A stretch of DNA of 64,000 bases, from assembly GCA_039881045.1 (NCBI GenBank), contig JAYWVB010000007.1, forward strand, positions 496,001 to 560,000, written 5' to 3'. Below the pieces are notes generated by a model. That model saw nothing but the letters and a program-made list of their open reading frames with translations. It made no database searches and was not told where the DNA came from. This DNA is from Chaetomium olivaceum. Its lineage: Eukaryota; Ascomycota; Sordariomycetes; Sordariales; Chaetomiaceae. The position numbers and the translations under genes were made by a program. This document shows positions 22,396-32,225 of this stretch, piece after piece. Each line of letters begins with the position of its first letter. Positions within the stretch are counted from its first letter, which is position 1.

Positions 22396-23872
22396 CTAAT
22401 CTAGTGCCAAGGTAATAGGTACCCATTCCGTCGGTGCCGTTGCTGTTCTGGTCAAGGAGGGTCCCGCAGTCGAATCTTGTGTTTTGGGCCGCCGGGGAGC
22501 CGTCAGCGAGACCTTGAGCTCCTGCTTTAACAATGCCTCAATCTTTTTGCTGAGTCGCCAAAATGGGGTGTTTTTGTTGTGTACTCCAGGGACTTCTGTG
22601 TAGTACGGCGGCGGCATCCATGACGAGTATACCTTCTGGTGACAAGCTTCTACCTGTAGTCCGAGTGGATGGTACAGCAGATACTGGTGGCAGTCAAAGC
22701 AGGCCTTCTTGCTCGTTCCCATGAACCTCATCTGGGGAACCAAGCTCGGATTCTCTTCGTAAAAGGCGACGAGTTGCATTTCGGCGTGTAGGGTCAGTTC
22801 CTGATGGCATGCTTTGCGCAGCAGGCCTTCAACATCCTCTGTGCCCAAGTGCTTTTTCAACAACTCCATGATCTTCTCTGCGGCACCTTTGTCAACGAGG
22901 CTCTCGACAGTTGTCAGAAGGTGTGCTTTCTCTTTGGAGAGAAAGAATTTTAGCGAACTCGGAGCCTTGACCTCTTGAATGTGAATACCTGCCAACACTT
23001 CGGGCTGCTTCGCTGCAAGCTTTACCACGGACTTGACGGCGGCTTTATAGCGGGCGATCTTGTGCAGGGTGTCCAGCCAAGGCGGCGGCGTTTTTGTGTC
23101 AACAAGCCCGAAGAGTACTCTTAGCGGCTGAGGATAGTCCCACCTCGCCTGTGCTGCCCAGTTAATGAGGGTGGCAATGGTCCCAGGACCCCAGGCTTGC
23201 GCACGTTCGGCCTTGAAGGGGCAACTCGCCAGCCAACGTGTCAGCTTGGACGTTTCCGTTGCCTCTAGCTTCTTCACTTTACCGGCAAGAAGCCTGGCGT
23301 GCGCCTCTCGTATAACCTCTCCGATCCGCCGCTTCTCAATCTTCAGTGCCATTGGCAAGATTCGGCCTTCGTCGAGTTCGGCTACCAGGTCGAGAATTTC
23401 GGACTCCCCTTGCAAGCATGACTTTTCTACATCGCAAGCTGCGTCAGCAAAACCTCGGAGTATTTCGGGAAAATTGAGGCACCTTAGGCACATAGATATT
23501 TACCTTTTCGAGCGATTTCTTGGAGTATTTGCAGGACCTTTTCAAGGCCGGTCAGGTCCTCCCGCGACAAGCCGCGGTTACGGGCTACACGCAGGATAGC
23601 TCCGGACGGGGCATGTTGTTCCAAGCAGACGGCCGAGGCTGTTTCCGCTCCTGATCCAGAAGTTGAACAGATAAGAGCAAACGAGCCAACGAACTTCTGT
23701 TTGAGCCGCTGCCCCCTGAAGTGTCGCCATCTGGGTTGTCGTCGAGGAATGTTCTCGTCGGTTGCCCTCGAACAGGGTCGATCAAGCGAAGTAATGTTGA
23801 TTGCACCACGAAGCGTTCGCGCTGTTGTTTAGAAACCTGAATCGGTCCTGCCTTCTTTGCGGGCGCCGACAT
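22396..23872 (-). pseudogene. Nucleic-acid/nucleotide deaminase-fold protein (OTT_1508-like), one frameshift
   Basis: Exon 1 (23872-23504) and exon 2 (23426-22396) are separated by a 77-nt intron with a GCTGAC branch point. The C-terminal half has the zinc-dependent deaminase signature: LHAEMQLVAFYEE (HAE) and, 20-odd residues on, KKACFDCHQYLLYHP (CX2C). This is the pattern of the fungal OTT_1508-like deaminase family, whose function is unknown. The N-terminus (KQQRERFVVQSTLLRLIDPV) and exon end (LTGLEKVLQILQEIARK) are typical in spirit of these proteins. Around 23645-23660 the sense frame moves by one base (LLD|..AETASAVCLEQHAPSGAI), so the copy is frameshifted without a homopolymer to blame. 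The start could also be 23887. Same strand as, and upstream of, the dynamin gene. Confidence 0.7.
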
Positions 23873-24430
23873 CCTGAGGTGATACACAGAATTGACTTTG
23901 CCGACGAGTGCGGCCCCGGCTGTGTGACTGAGAGGAATCGCGTCGTGAGGAGACGGGTGATGAGCGCTTGACTCTGTGTTGCCAGTTGGTCACTGTTGTT
24001 GTTGGAGTGAACGCAGCGGCTGCTGACCCCACTCTTTCTCGCCGCTCGGTTTCCAGCCAGACCTACAAGGCTCCAGGCAACCACGCTTCCACTTCCTTCT
24101 TGTTTGCTGCACCTCCCACACTCCGTACCGCGTTGCGTGACCGCACACACCTGATTGGGCCACGTCGCGATGCAGAAGTGCAGGTTTCTGCGTCATATTG
24201 TGATGTTGTATGCAGCCCCCATGTGACTGGTCATCAAGCTTGAACAGTCTCAAACTGGGCACCCCGACATCTGCCTCCAGGAAACCCGCCCATTCCCGTA
24301 ACGCTTCCTCGTAAATTGTTTGAGGAATGGTTTCACTCTCTGAGCAGCGGTTCTTCATTCTTCATACCCATCCGCAGTTATCCTTTCCTCGCAAGTCACG
24401 AGAGCCTCCAACTGCCAACTCGGTTCCGCC
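23873..24430. other. Divergent intergenic region
   Basis: Separates the minus-strand deaminase gene from the plus-strand zinc-finger gene, so it should hold both promoters. No clear TATA box or further gene was identified; a 122-codon minus-strand open frame here lacks gene-like context. Confidence 0.35.
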
Positions 24431-25198
24431 ATGGCCTATGCTCCGAGTTGGTACCCCGAGCACGGTGATGAGGCTCCCGCTGAGATCCCTTTACCCGAAG
24501 ACTGGGCCGGCTCCTACCTCTCAGATCCCATGATATCCAATTCGACTTCATGGATGGACAAAGCTGCTGGCGGCTGGGAGGTTGACCCATCGTTCAACCC
24601 TGCGCTGCCAACCCCCCAACTTTACGACTCCACGGCTATTTCGGTCGTCGATTCAGACTCGCCCATCCAGCAACCTTGAGGTGCTGACATGTTGTCACCG
24701 GCCCCCCTCTCAGGCACAACTGACGCCATGGAGACTGTGGATTATACGGCGCGTGACAGTGGCGAGTCTGGCAGAGCGACAAGTGTGGGTTCACCATTCG
24801 CCCCCGAACCCCCCTCTCTAGGAAGAAAATCCAAAGCTCGCGTACTCTGTACGTGGAAGGGATGTGACCATCAAGAACCTGACACCGACGAGATGAGGTG
24901 AGTTGCTTTTCCGCCCGACAAGCGACCCACATTGCTTAACTTGTGTCTCAGGAAACACGCCGCCTCTCACCGACGCTGTCCCAAAGAGGGATGTGGGTGG
25001 GAAAAAGCTAGTGACCAGAAAGAGAAGGACCGTCACGTTTGGTGCAAACACAAAGTATGGGCCAAGAGCACCATGTACCCCCCGATATGTGCCCGGTGCG
25101 ATACGTGCCTCCGGACCTTCGCTCGTGAGGATACTTTGAGCCGCCACAAGAAGGAGGTACACGGGGCCACCAAACGTATCAGAAAGTCGGGGGTTTAA
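24431..25198 (+). CDS. C2H2-type zinc-finger protein with an in-frame TGA
   Basis: ATG 24431 starts an acidic N-terminus (MAYAPSWYPEHGDEAPAEIP...). After 82 codons a TGA (24677-24679) interrupts the frame, which then continues in phase (MLSPAPLSGTTDAME...) to a first Cys cluster, CTWKGCDHQEPDTDEMRKH. An intron at 24898-24951 splits the codon AG|G. Exon 2 codes CPKEGCGWEKA...RHVWCKH and the finger CARCDTCLRTFAREDTLSRHKKEVH, and stops at 25198. The DNA-binding part is intact. The TGA may be a nonsense mutation, or translation may begin at Met 24689. Likely a transcription factor; target unknown. Confidence 0.6.
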
Positions 25199-25647
25199 GG
25201 TCGAGATCCAGAATGAAGTCATGGTGTTGCTGGTTTAATAACATACGCAGTGGGTGAGGCTCGAGGAGAATTGTCGAGCGGCACGAGACCTGGAGATCTC
25301 TAGCGCTTGGGTAAAGTAGTAATAAGAACACGCGAAGACTGCTAGTTTAAAATATGGGACACATTTTGGCCATAATTATATTTGGGACCAGCTCTGGGCC
25401 CCGTCGGCCACGAAATGAAAGGTTCGTAGGCTGCGGTGCAGACTGCTGATAATGGTAAGTAGGTTGAGCAAACGGTGAGCCAGCCTGAGCGAATCCTCGA
25501 CTAAGCCGAGCCTGAGCCTAGGACGACCAACGTTACGTGCGTGAGGTACGAAAGGGGAAATTCTGGGTGCCCAGATTCGTCGCAGAGAAAAGATGGAACG
25601 ACCCTCAACCCTAACCTACCGCAGCTGACTAGATCTTCCAACGCCAA
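25199..25647. other. Convergent intergenic region
   Basis: Lies between the 3' ends of the zinc-finger gene (plus) and the APH-kinase gene (minus). AT-richer than the flanks; nothing else seen. Confidence 0.4.
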
Positions 25648-26597
25648 CTATGAATTTACGACTCCCGTCTCAACCAAGGCTGTAAACTCCAGCCTTCGCT
25701 TCGAGCAAGCTGGCAATAGCTCCTTCAGCACAGGCATCCACCACTCCTCGTGTGAATGACACAAAACCATGGCAAACGCATACTCCGCATACTCCGGGAA
25801 GAACCCGCTCCGTTCCCAGTCGATAATGCCTGTCACCACGTTCCCCTGCACAAGGATATTCCTCGGCGTCAAATCCCCGTGCGTGAGAACAAACCGGGAG
25901 TTGGCCGCGGCCCCCCCTCGCTTCTCCCGCTCACTCCTCAACAGCCACCTCCACTTCGCACGCACCAACGGGCCCCCCTGAATTTTCCCCAAACACCACT
26001 CATCAAACGCCTCCTCGCCATCAAACGGCCCGCAGTACGAGTCCCCAAGCAGGTCATAGACATTCCGCACCCTCTGGCGGCCGACGCCACCAATAAACGG
26101 CTCGGTGCAGGCCCGCATACACGCCAGCTGTTCGCGCAGCTGCTCCTTGACCACGCCCTGATCAGCCGCGCTCATCCCTGCCAGACATCTGCCAACGGCA
26201 CCCCCGGCACGCGGTCGCTGACCATGGCGCGGGCCAGGCGCTTGGTCTTGGTACTGTTGGTAGCAGTGATGATGTCGTAGATGCCGCGCACGCGCGGGGC
26301 GCGGATGTTTTTGTGCGTCGCGGTGTAGTGCATCATGGCGCCCTCGGAGCGGTCCGTGACGCTGTTGACTTTGATGGCGAGGACGTCGCCTTGGGATGTG
26401 GTGTGCTCGATGATGCGCCCGCCGAAGTAGTTGTAGATTTCGTGGCCCGAGACGGCGTCCAGGTAGCGCATGCCGGCGAGGGTTTTGGAGATGGAGCGTG
26501 CGAGTTTGTTGGTGTCGGAATTGTCCTCTGGGGCCGGGGTTTCTGCCGGGCCGTCCTCCGGGGCTTGCTCCGGGGCTTTCTCCACATTCTCTGCCAT
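25648..26597 (-). pseudogene. APH/choline-kinase-like phosphotransferase, frameshifted
   Basis: The N-terminal part (26597-26172) begins MAENVEKAPEQAPEDGPAE and contains the fungal APH N-lobe (NYFGGRIIEH...VLAIKVN, RVPGVPLADVWQ). Coding continues one base out of frame (26175-25648) with the catalytic loop LTHGDLTPRNILVQ and the metal-binding GIIDWERSGFFPEYAEY. These are the Brenner motif and DFG-equivalent of the aminoglycoside phosphotransferase superfamily, a large expanded family in fungi with mostly unknown substrates. The break sits at a GGG run (26176-26178 on plus CCC), so a single missing base would explain it. Otherwise full length (about 315 residues). Confidence 0.75.
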
Positions 26598-27699
26598 GAT
26601 GGTGGGCGAAGTTGCGAACTGGGTGCTCTACCGAGGTCGGTGTTTATTTGACGAGGAAAGGGGGTGAGGCGGCTGATAAGAGCGAAAAGTATCGAGCATT
26701 TCCTGTACAAATGTCAGACGAGGGGCGCAGACGCCTTTGGTTGGCTACCGTGCTACCCAAGAATACTGAATACAGGCCAACTCGGGGGCGGCAGCGGCGC
26801 GGCGGTGAAACTGTGAGGAAGTAATGTTACACGTACAGGATCACGGCCCAGTAACCCCCTATTAATGGGACCTGAATTTAGGAAACGGAAGAGTGAAAAC
26901 AAAACGCATATGCCGCACACGTTACCGGCCTTTCAATTCTCAGAAAACGTCTCCTAGTACGGATAACGAGAGGTTTAACAAAACAAGGCTTTGCTGAGTC
27001 AGCAACGTGCCCAAACTGACTAACACACACGAATACCAGGTCAAGTTTACTAACCTTCTCAGCTTCCACACGACAACGACACCTCCTTATCTTGGTTGTT
27101 CAAAGGAGGCAGGGTATTGCTCTCATAACTAACAGTTTTAACCCCTTGTTGGCAGACACAAGTTTTGTGATGCAACCAGCCTATAATGCTTACATTGATG
27201 CCATAATAAGATGGCCGAGTTCAAACTTCAAAATCTTACTGAACTTGATTGACGTGTAAAAGTTGCCGCACCACCACCCAAACTGCACTTGTTTAATTTC
27301 GAGACTGGTATGTTATATCATTTGATACGGGGGACCTGGTATGACAAAACTTGCCTAATTCTCATGTTAGACGCAGGTTGTGGCTTGTTGCGGGACGTCC
27401 AGCTCATAGGCTGGCCAACCCCTATTCATCCAAAACAGGGAATTTGGACTTACACCATGACGTCGTATTCCGCCACCCGCTTTGAACAGCCACACCACCA
27501 TCTCAACGGTCCCTGTTGAGTAGTTTATGCACAAGCTTGCATCATAATCCACGCTAGGAATAAAGTGACGGACATGTCCGTAAAGTCAGAGCCACTATTC
27601 ACCTCATCCCACTTCAAGCTGTTCCCATTCACCAACCATTCAGAACCACATTGATCCACCCCTTGTATCATATCATTTGACAGAAACAAATCCAAGACC
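26598..27699. other. Intergenic region
   Basis: Upstream of two divergent genes (APH-like kinase on minus, small conserved gene on plus). AT-rich between about 26870 and 27660, with no recognisable coding sequence or repeat. Confidence 0.4.
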
Positions 27700-28292
27700 A
27701 TGGAGTGGGCCAAAGACCAGTACAACAAACAATACGAGAGCTGGGTCCCTTGGCTGGAGGATATCTATTTGCGGTACTTCACCAAGGACAATAAAGCGAG
27801 CTACACGACACGGGGTTAGTTTAGACGTTTCTTCCCTTCATTGCTTTCTTCACTCTCCTCATCAAGCCCATCCCATTTCCCGCTCCCTTACCCCCTCCCT
27901 TATGACACCTACCCACCACTTTTATCCCCCCAACCCAACAATCCCAACCTCAACCCGCACTAACCCTCCGCTTCTAACCCCCAGAAAATCTCGCCAAAAC
28001 CAAAGTCACCTCCAACCCCCAAGCCGACGCCCTCCAAGACGGCGTCAACGACCTCGTCGCCAACCAGGTCGGACAGGACGGCCTAGCGCGACCCGTCGGC
28101 GACGCACTCTCGCGTGAGGGCATCAATCGGGCTGAGAGGCAGGGAAAGGATGAACGTGGTGGGTACGTCCCGTCTCAGGTAGCGGAGGGCGGGGAGGCGG
28201 TCGTTGGCGGGGTGAAGGGCGTTGGGGGGGGGTGGGGAGGGTTGTTGGGTTGGGACGGTGATTTCTTCCATTCCCGGTTGGTACATACCTAG
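27700..28292 (+). CDS. Small conserved fungal protein of unknown function
   Basis: Exon 1 (27700-27814) codes MEWAKDQYNKQYESWVPWLE then DIYLRYFTKDNKASYTTR. A 170-nt intron (27815-27984, GTTAGT...CCCCAG) splits a Glu codon. Exon 2 (27985-28292) codes NLAKTKVTSNPQADALQDGV, NDLVANQVGQDGLARPVGD, a segment NRAERQGKDERGGY and a Gly-rich end. Joined, it is a 137-residue soluble protein of a type I recall in other filamentous fungi as an uncharacterised small protein. Rich in Trp/Tyr at the start and Gly at the end. The C-terminal residues after the Gly-rich part could be altered by an unseen intron. Confidence 0.7.
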
Positions 28293-28572
28293 GGGGATGG
28301 GGGTGTGGTCGGTGGTTGGAGGGTTGAGGGGTTACACGGTCGCTTTTGTGCTATGAACGTCGGAATTATTACCTGCCCCTACCTAGGTAAATAACTATCA
28401 GTTTTAATCATATTGTTTTGGATGTCTGGAGCGTTATCCATAGGCTCCCAGCCATCGCCCCAAGTTTACTGGTGTCAAACAATGTAAAGTGACCACAGTG
28501 CATATTTTTGTCTTTTCTGGCCCATTAACTTGAATCGGGGCGAGTTCTGTTTTAGTTGAAGCAGCGAGTAAC

Positions 28573-29093
28573 TACCACAGCGGGGCTCTGTAGGTGGTGG
28601 CATAGCATGCCGGGCCCGGAAAGGCATGCCCCAAAAGATATGCCACTCGCTGCAAGATGCTATGCCACTACGGGATGCTATGCCATGCCAACATGCTATG
28701 CCAACGTGGTCCCACTTTTCCAAAAGATTTGAGACCCCCTGTTGAGGCCTCTGAAGCCCGGTCGCGAGCCTGAATCAATTGCGGGTAACCACCAAGGACT
28801 TACACACCAAATTACGGAAGGAAGAGAAATAGACACAATCACGAATCGAACAGAGGGCACGCGCGAAGAGAGGAAAAAGGATCAATTGAACTACTAACTT
28901 GACTAAACTATTTGAATGATGACTGATGCTCCTTCTTTGCAAGAGGATATATGGTTGTCCTGAGTTGGAAGCTACGATCTTCCAGTTGGTGGGGAGGATG
29001 GCATAGCATCTTGACATTGCATAGCATCTTGGTGTGGCATAGCATCTTGGCACTGGCATGCCATTCCACCAAACTGATTTTCCCACTACGGTA
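28573..29093 (+). mobile_element. Non-autonomous DNA element (MITE-like), copy A
   Basis: Starts TACCACAGCGGGG and ends with the complement of TACCGTAGTGGGA, an imperfect terminal inverted repeat bounded by TA. Subterminal regions carry several copies of GGCATAGCATCTTG or its complement. The interior matches, inverted, the copy at 54347-54826 over almost its whole length, including the segment around GAGGATATATGGTTGTCCTGAG. No transposase is encoded. TA ends suggest a Tc1/mariner-type mobiliser (inference). Confidence 0.75.
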
Positions 29094-29892
29094 TCAAGTG
29101 GAACAAAATGCAGGTCGGACACTCGAACATATGAAAGACGTAAGTTAGAAGCTCGGTGTTCTTCGTCGGCATCTTTCATCGGTCAACAGCGCAAAAAGAA
29201 AGCACCGCAGAGATTAGTTATCACAATGGTGCGACGAACCAGAAGAAGGGTTAAATGAGAATGGGAATTCAAAAAGTCGATATCCACGGTCATTTACCAA
29301 GCTCAGCCACTCAGGGGTTATTGATGGCGTTGGCATGGGAACGACCGAGCGAGGAAAAAGGGAAGAAATAGGGGTCGTTTTGGTGACAAAACCTTGACAT
29401 TCGTATTGTTGATAAGGTCCTGATTGAGGACTCAAAAGTGAACTTTGTTGAAATCTGATTGCACCCGAACCCGACGAAGGTGCTGTATGTACCTAACTAA
29501 GGCAAGGCAATGTCTGAAATGCCCAGCCCTCAAGGTTCATGTTCAGGTTGGCAAGCACGGCGGCAGGTGAACCCCTGCGAGTCTGATCTGCGGACCAGAC
29601 CTTGAATTGCCTGCCGAGAGACGCACCCCACCAGCCCCTGGCGCGCTGCCGCAAACCCCTGCGCTTGGCCACCACGCAGAACATCCGACCCTCATACCAC
29701 ACTGATTCTCAGCTTTGCAACTTTACTTCCTTTGTCTCTTTCGCGCGCAGTCATTCCTTTACAATCATTTTCTTGGATTGTTGATAGCTTTTGGCACATC
29801 CTTCCGGCCCCCCCACACCCCATTTGGATATTGTATCGCGGCCATTCCATCAGCCGCAGCTTGCGCGAAACACACCACCGAAAACCGAGGCG
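29094..29892. other. Intergenic region upstream of the sulfhydryl oxidase gene
   Basis: No gene supported. The last ~170 bases before ATG 29893 have pyrimidine-rich patches expected of a fungal leader. Confidence 0.4.
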
Positions 29893-30670
29893 ATGGCGCG
29901 GCGACACCTGACGCTGACGCTGCTGGCCGTCACGCTCTTCCTGAGCCTGACGTACTTCATGGCCGGCAAGTCGAACACCACGTACGCCCCGACGACAAAA
30001 CTCGACGACACCTTCCTCCCCGGTGACGCCGACGACAGCACAGGCGGCACCCTCGCAACCGGCGCCGACATCTCCGACCGCATCCTCCAGGGCGGCTCGA
30101 TCGCGCCCAAGCTGGGGAATGCCACAGCCAAGTACGCACCTTTCCTCTCACCCTCTCCCCCACTCCAAACACACGCACAGTCACTAACCGGCTTTCCCCC
30201 TTCCTTGCAGAGCCGAACTAGGCCGCGCCTCCTGGAAGCTGCTGCACACCATGATGGCGCGCTTCCCCGAAAACCCCACCGAAGACGACAGCCTGGCGCT
30301 CAAGACCTACATGCAGCTGTTCGCGCGCTTGTACCCGTGCGGGGAGTGTGCGGCCCACTTCCAGAAACTGCTGCGCAAGTACCCGCCACAGACGAGTGGG
30401 CGGAATGCGGCGGCGGGTTGGGCGTGCTTTGTGCATAATGAGGTTAATCGGAGGCTGAAGAAGGAGATGTTTGATTGCAATAAGATTGGGGACTTTTATG
30501 ATTGTGGGTGTGGGGATGAGAAGAAGGGGGAGGAGAAGGGTGGGGAGAAGAACGGGGAGGGAGAGGGGAAGGGTGAGGTCGACGGGGGGGAGGCGAAGAA
30601 GGGGGATGAGTTGAAGGGGAGGGAGGGGGTTACGGTCGAGAAAGAGGAGGGCCTGACGAGGGGTGGGTGA
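29893..30670 (+). CDS. ERV2: ERV2-like FAD-dependent sulfhydryl oxidase
   Basis: Exons 29893-30131 and 30211-30670; the join AA|A restores Lys-Ala-Glu-Leu-Gly-Arg. The N-terminus MARRHLTLTLLAVTLFLSLT is a signal anchor, placing the enzyme in the ER/secretory lumen, where ERV2 oxidises thiols and passes electrons via FAD to oxygen to support disulfide formation. The Erv1/Alr domain follows: LGRASWKLLHTMMARFPENP, the redox pair in LYPCGECAAHF (CX2C), WACFVHNEVNRRL and the structural FDCNKIGDFYDCGC. The C-terminus is an unusual Lys/Glu/Gly repeat tail (about 60 residues). A yeast-like ERV2 assignment rests on the anchor and lack of a thioredoxin domain. Intact gene. Confidence 0.88.
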
Positions 30671-31229
30671 TTGGGTCTTGCGTAGATGGAGTGGACGAAG
30701 GAATACTGCATAGATGGGATGGCGTTGGGGGCGTTCTTAGGATTTGATATTGGGTATCCTGTACTTTGTATCCGAGGCACTCAAGAATTTTGTGGGGCTT
30801 GGCTTCACAGGTGTATGCCAGCCCCGGGAAGGCTGTTTCGCGCCGTGGTGGATACGTAAACCGCGATTGCGATAATGTTTTTACGGGTGCTCTCACGGTT
30901 CTCACCTTTGAAGACATGCATACTTTGAGCTTGCATAATCAGTTGCACTAAAAACCGGTAATCTGTCTCATCTTCGGTTCGAGATGCCAGGTCCATAAAA
31001 GTGCGATAAGATAAGACCGCGGGGCGTCAGCTCTCACGTGACAGCCTCAGCCTGGCAAGGCGCACGCGCGTGTCGGAGCTGCCTTGAGCTGGAGCTCCAA
31101 GCTTCCCAACAACGACAACCCACCATACCCTGCGATCCCCGAACTGCCACCTCCGAGACCGCCCGCGACCACGACACTTTTTACCTACCGCCGACCACAT
31201 CACTCACAATACATATAACCACAAAAATC
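30671..31229. other. Intergenic region with a CACGTG motif
   Basis: 3' flank of ERV2 and promoter of PRE3. It contains CACGTG at about 31035-31040. Nothing else recognised. Confidence 0.4.
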
Positions 31230-32225
31230 ATGGAGTTCGGCAACTCGGGCTCGCTGACGGAAGGTAGGAAACCCCCGCCGTCCCTCGCTCCACCTTGATG
31301 TCCCGCCGGTGCACTAACCATTGCCTGGTGCAGATGGCATCCATCTCGACATGGACCGGTTGAAGAAGGGTGAGGTCAAGTAAGTTATGCAAATTCCAGC
31401 CCAACCCCCTCTCATAACACACCACTAACCCCCCGCCAGCCTAGGTACCTCGATGTAAGTCGACCCCACCGACGTCCCCACGAATCCAGCACACCCTTTT
31501 CTTAACGACGACACAGCATGGCGGTGACATTCAAAGACGGCGTCATCTTGGGCGCAGACTCGCGCACAACAACGGGCGCCTACATCGCGAACCGCGTAAC
31601 CGACAAGCTGACCCAGGTACACGACACCATCTGGTGCTGCCGCTCGGGCTCCGCCGCCGACACACAAGCCGTCGCCGACATCGTCAAGTACCAGCTGGAG
31701 CTGTTCGCCATGACCAACGGCAAGCCGCCGACCACCCAGACCGCCGGCGCTATCTTCCAGGAGCTGTGCTATGCCAACAAGGACCGGTTGTCGTGAGTAC
31801 CACCGCTGCACATAAGGACATCTGGTTATGGGGAGGAAGGGGTTGGGGACGGGAGGGTTGGTTTGTGATTTGCACGGAACGGCGCTGACACGACGCAACA
31901 ACACAGGGCCGGCCTGATCATCGCGGGCTGGGACGAGCGGCACGGCGGGCAGGTGTACAGCATCCCGCTGGGCGGGTCGCTGCACAAGCAGCCCTACTCG
32001 ATCGGCGGGTCGGGCTCGACCTACATCTACGGCTTCTGCGACGCCAACTGGCGCGAGGGCATGGAGGAGGCCGACGCCGTCAACTTCGTCAAGGACGCCC
32101 TCAAGGAGGCGATCAAGTGGGATGGTAGCTCCGGTGGTGTTATCCGTATGGTGGTGTTGACGGCGAAGGGGGCCGACAGGCACCTGTACTTGCCGGACAC
32201 GGATTACAGGGTGCGGCATGAGTGA
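31230..32225 (+). CDS. PRE3: 20S proteasome beta-1 subunit (caspase-like active site)
   Basis: Five exons: 31230-31263, 31334-31379, 31440-31454, 31517-31792 and 31906-32225. The 15-nt third exon supplies the Leu-Gly-Thr-Ser core of ...GEVNLGTSIMAVTFKDG, i.e. the Gly-Thr autoprocessing site and the catalytic Thr1. Other family marks are ADSRTTTGAYIANRVTDKL, CRSGSAADTQAVADIV, GGSGSTYIYGFCD and IKWDGSSGGVIRMVVLT. The protein is cleaved to expose Thr1 and cuts after acidic residues in the 20S core. All splice sites are canonical and the reading frame is complete. It is strongly similar throughout to yeast Pre3. Confidence 0.95.
31440..31454 (+). other. PRE3: 15-nt microexon carrying the PRE3 processing site
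   Basis: CCTAGGTACCTCGAT is flanked by ...CCGCCAG and GTAAGT. Only its inclusion joins GAGGTCAA to CATGGCGGTG in frame and creates Asn-Leu-Gly-Thr-Ser-Ile. The neighbouring introns are 60 and 62 nt. Confidence 0.9.
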
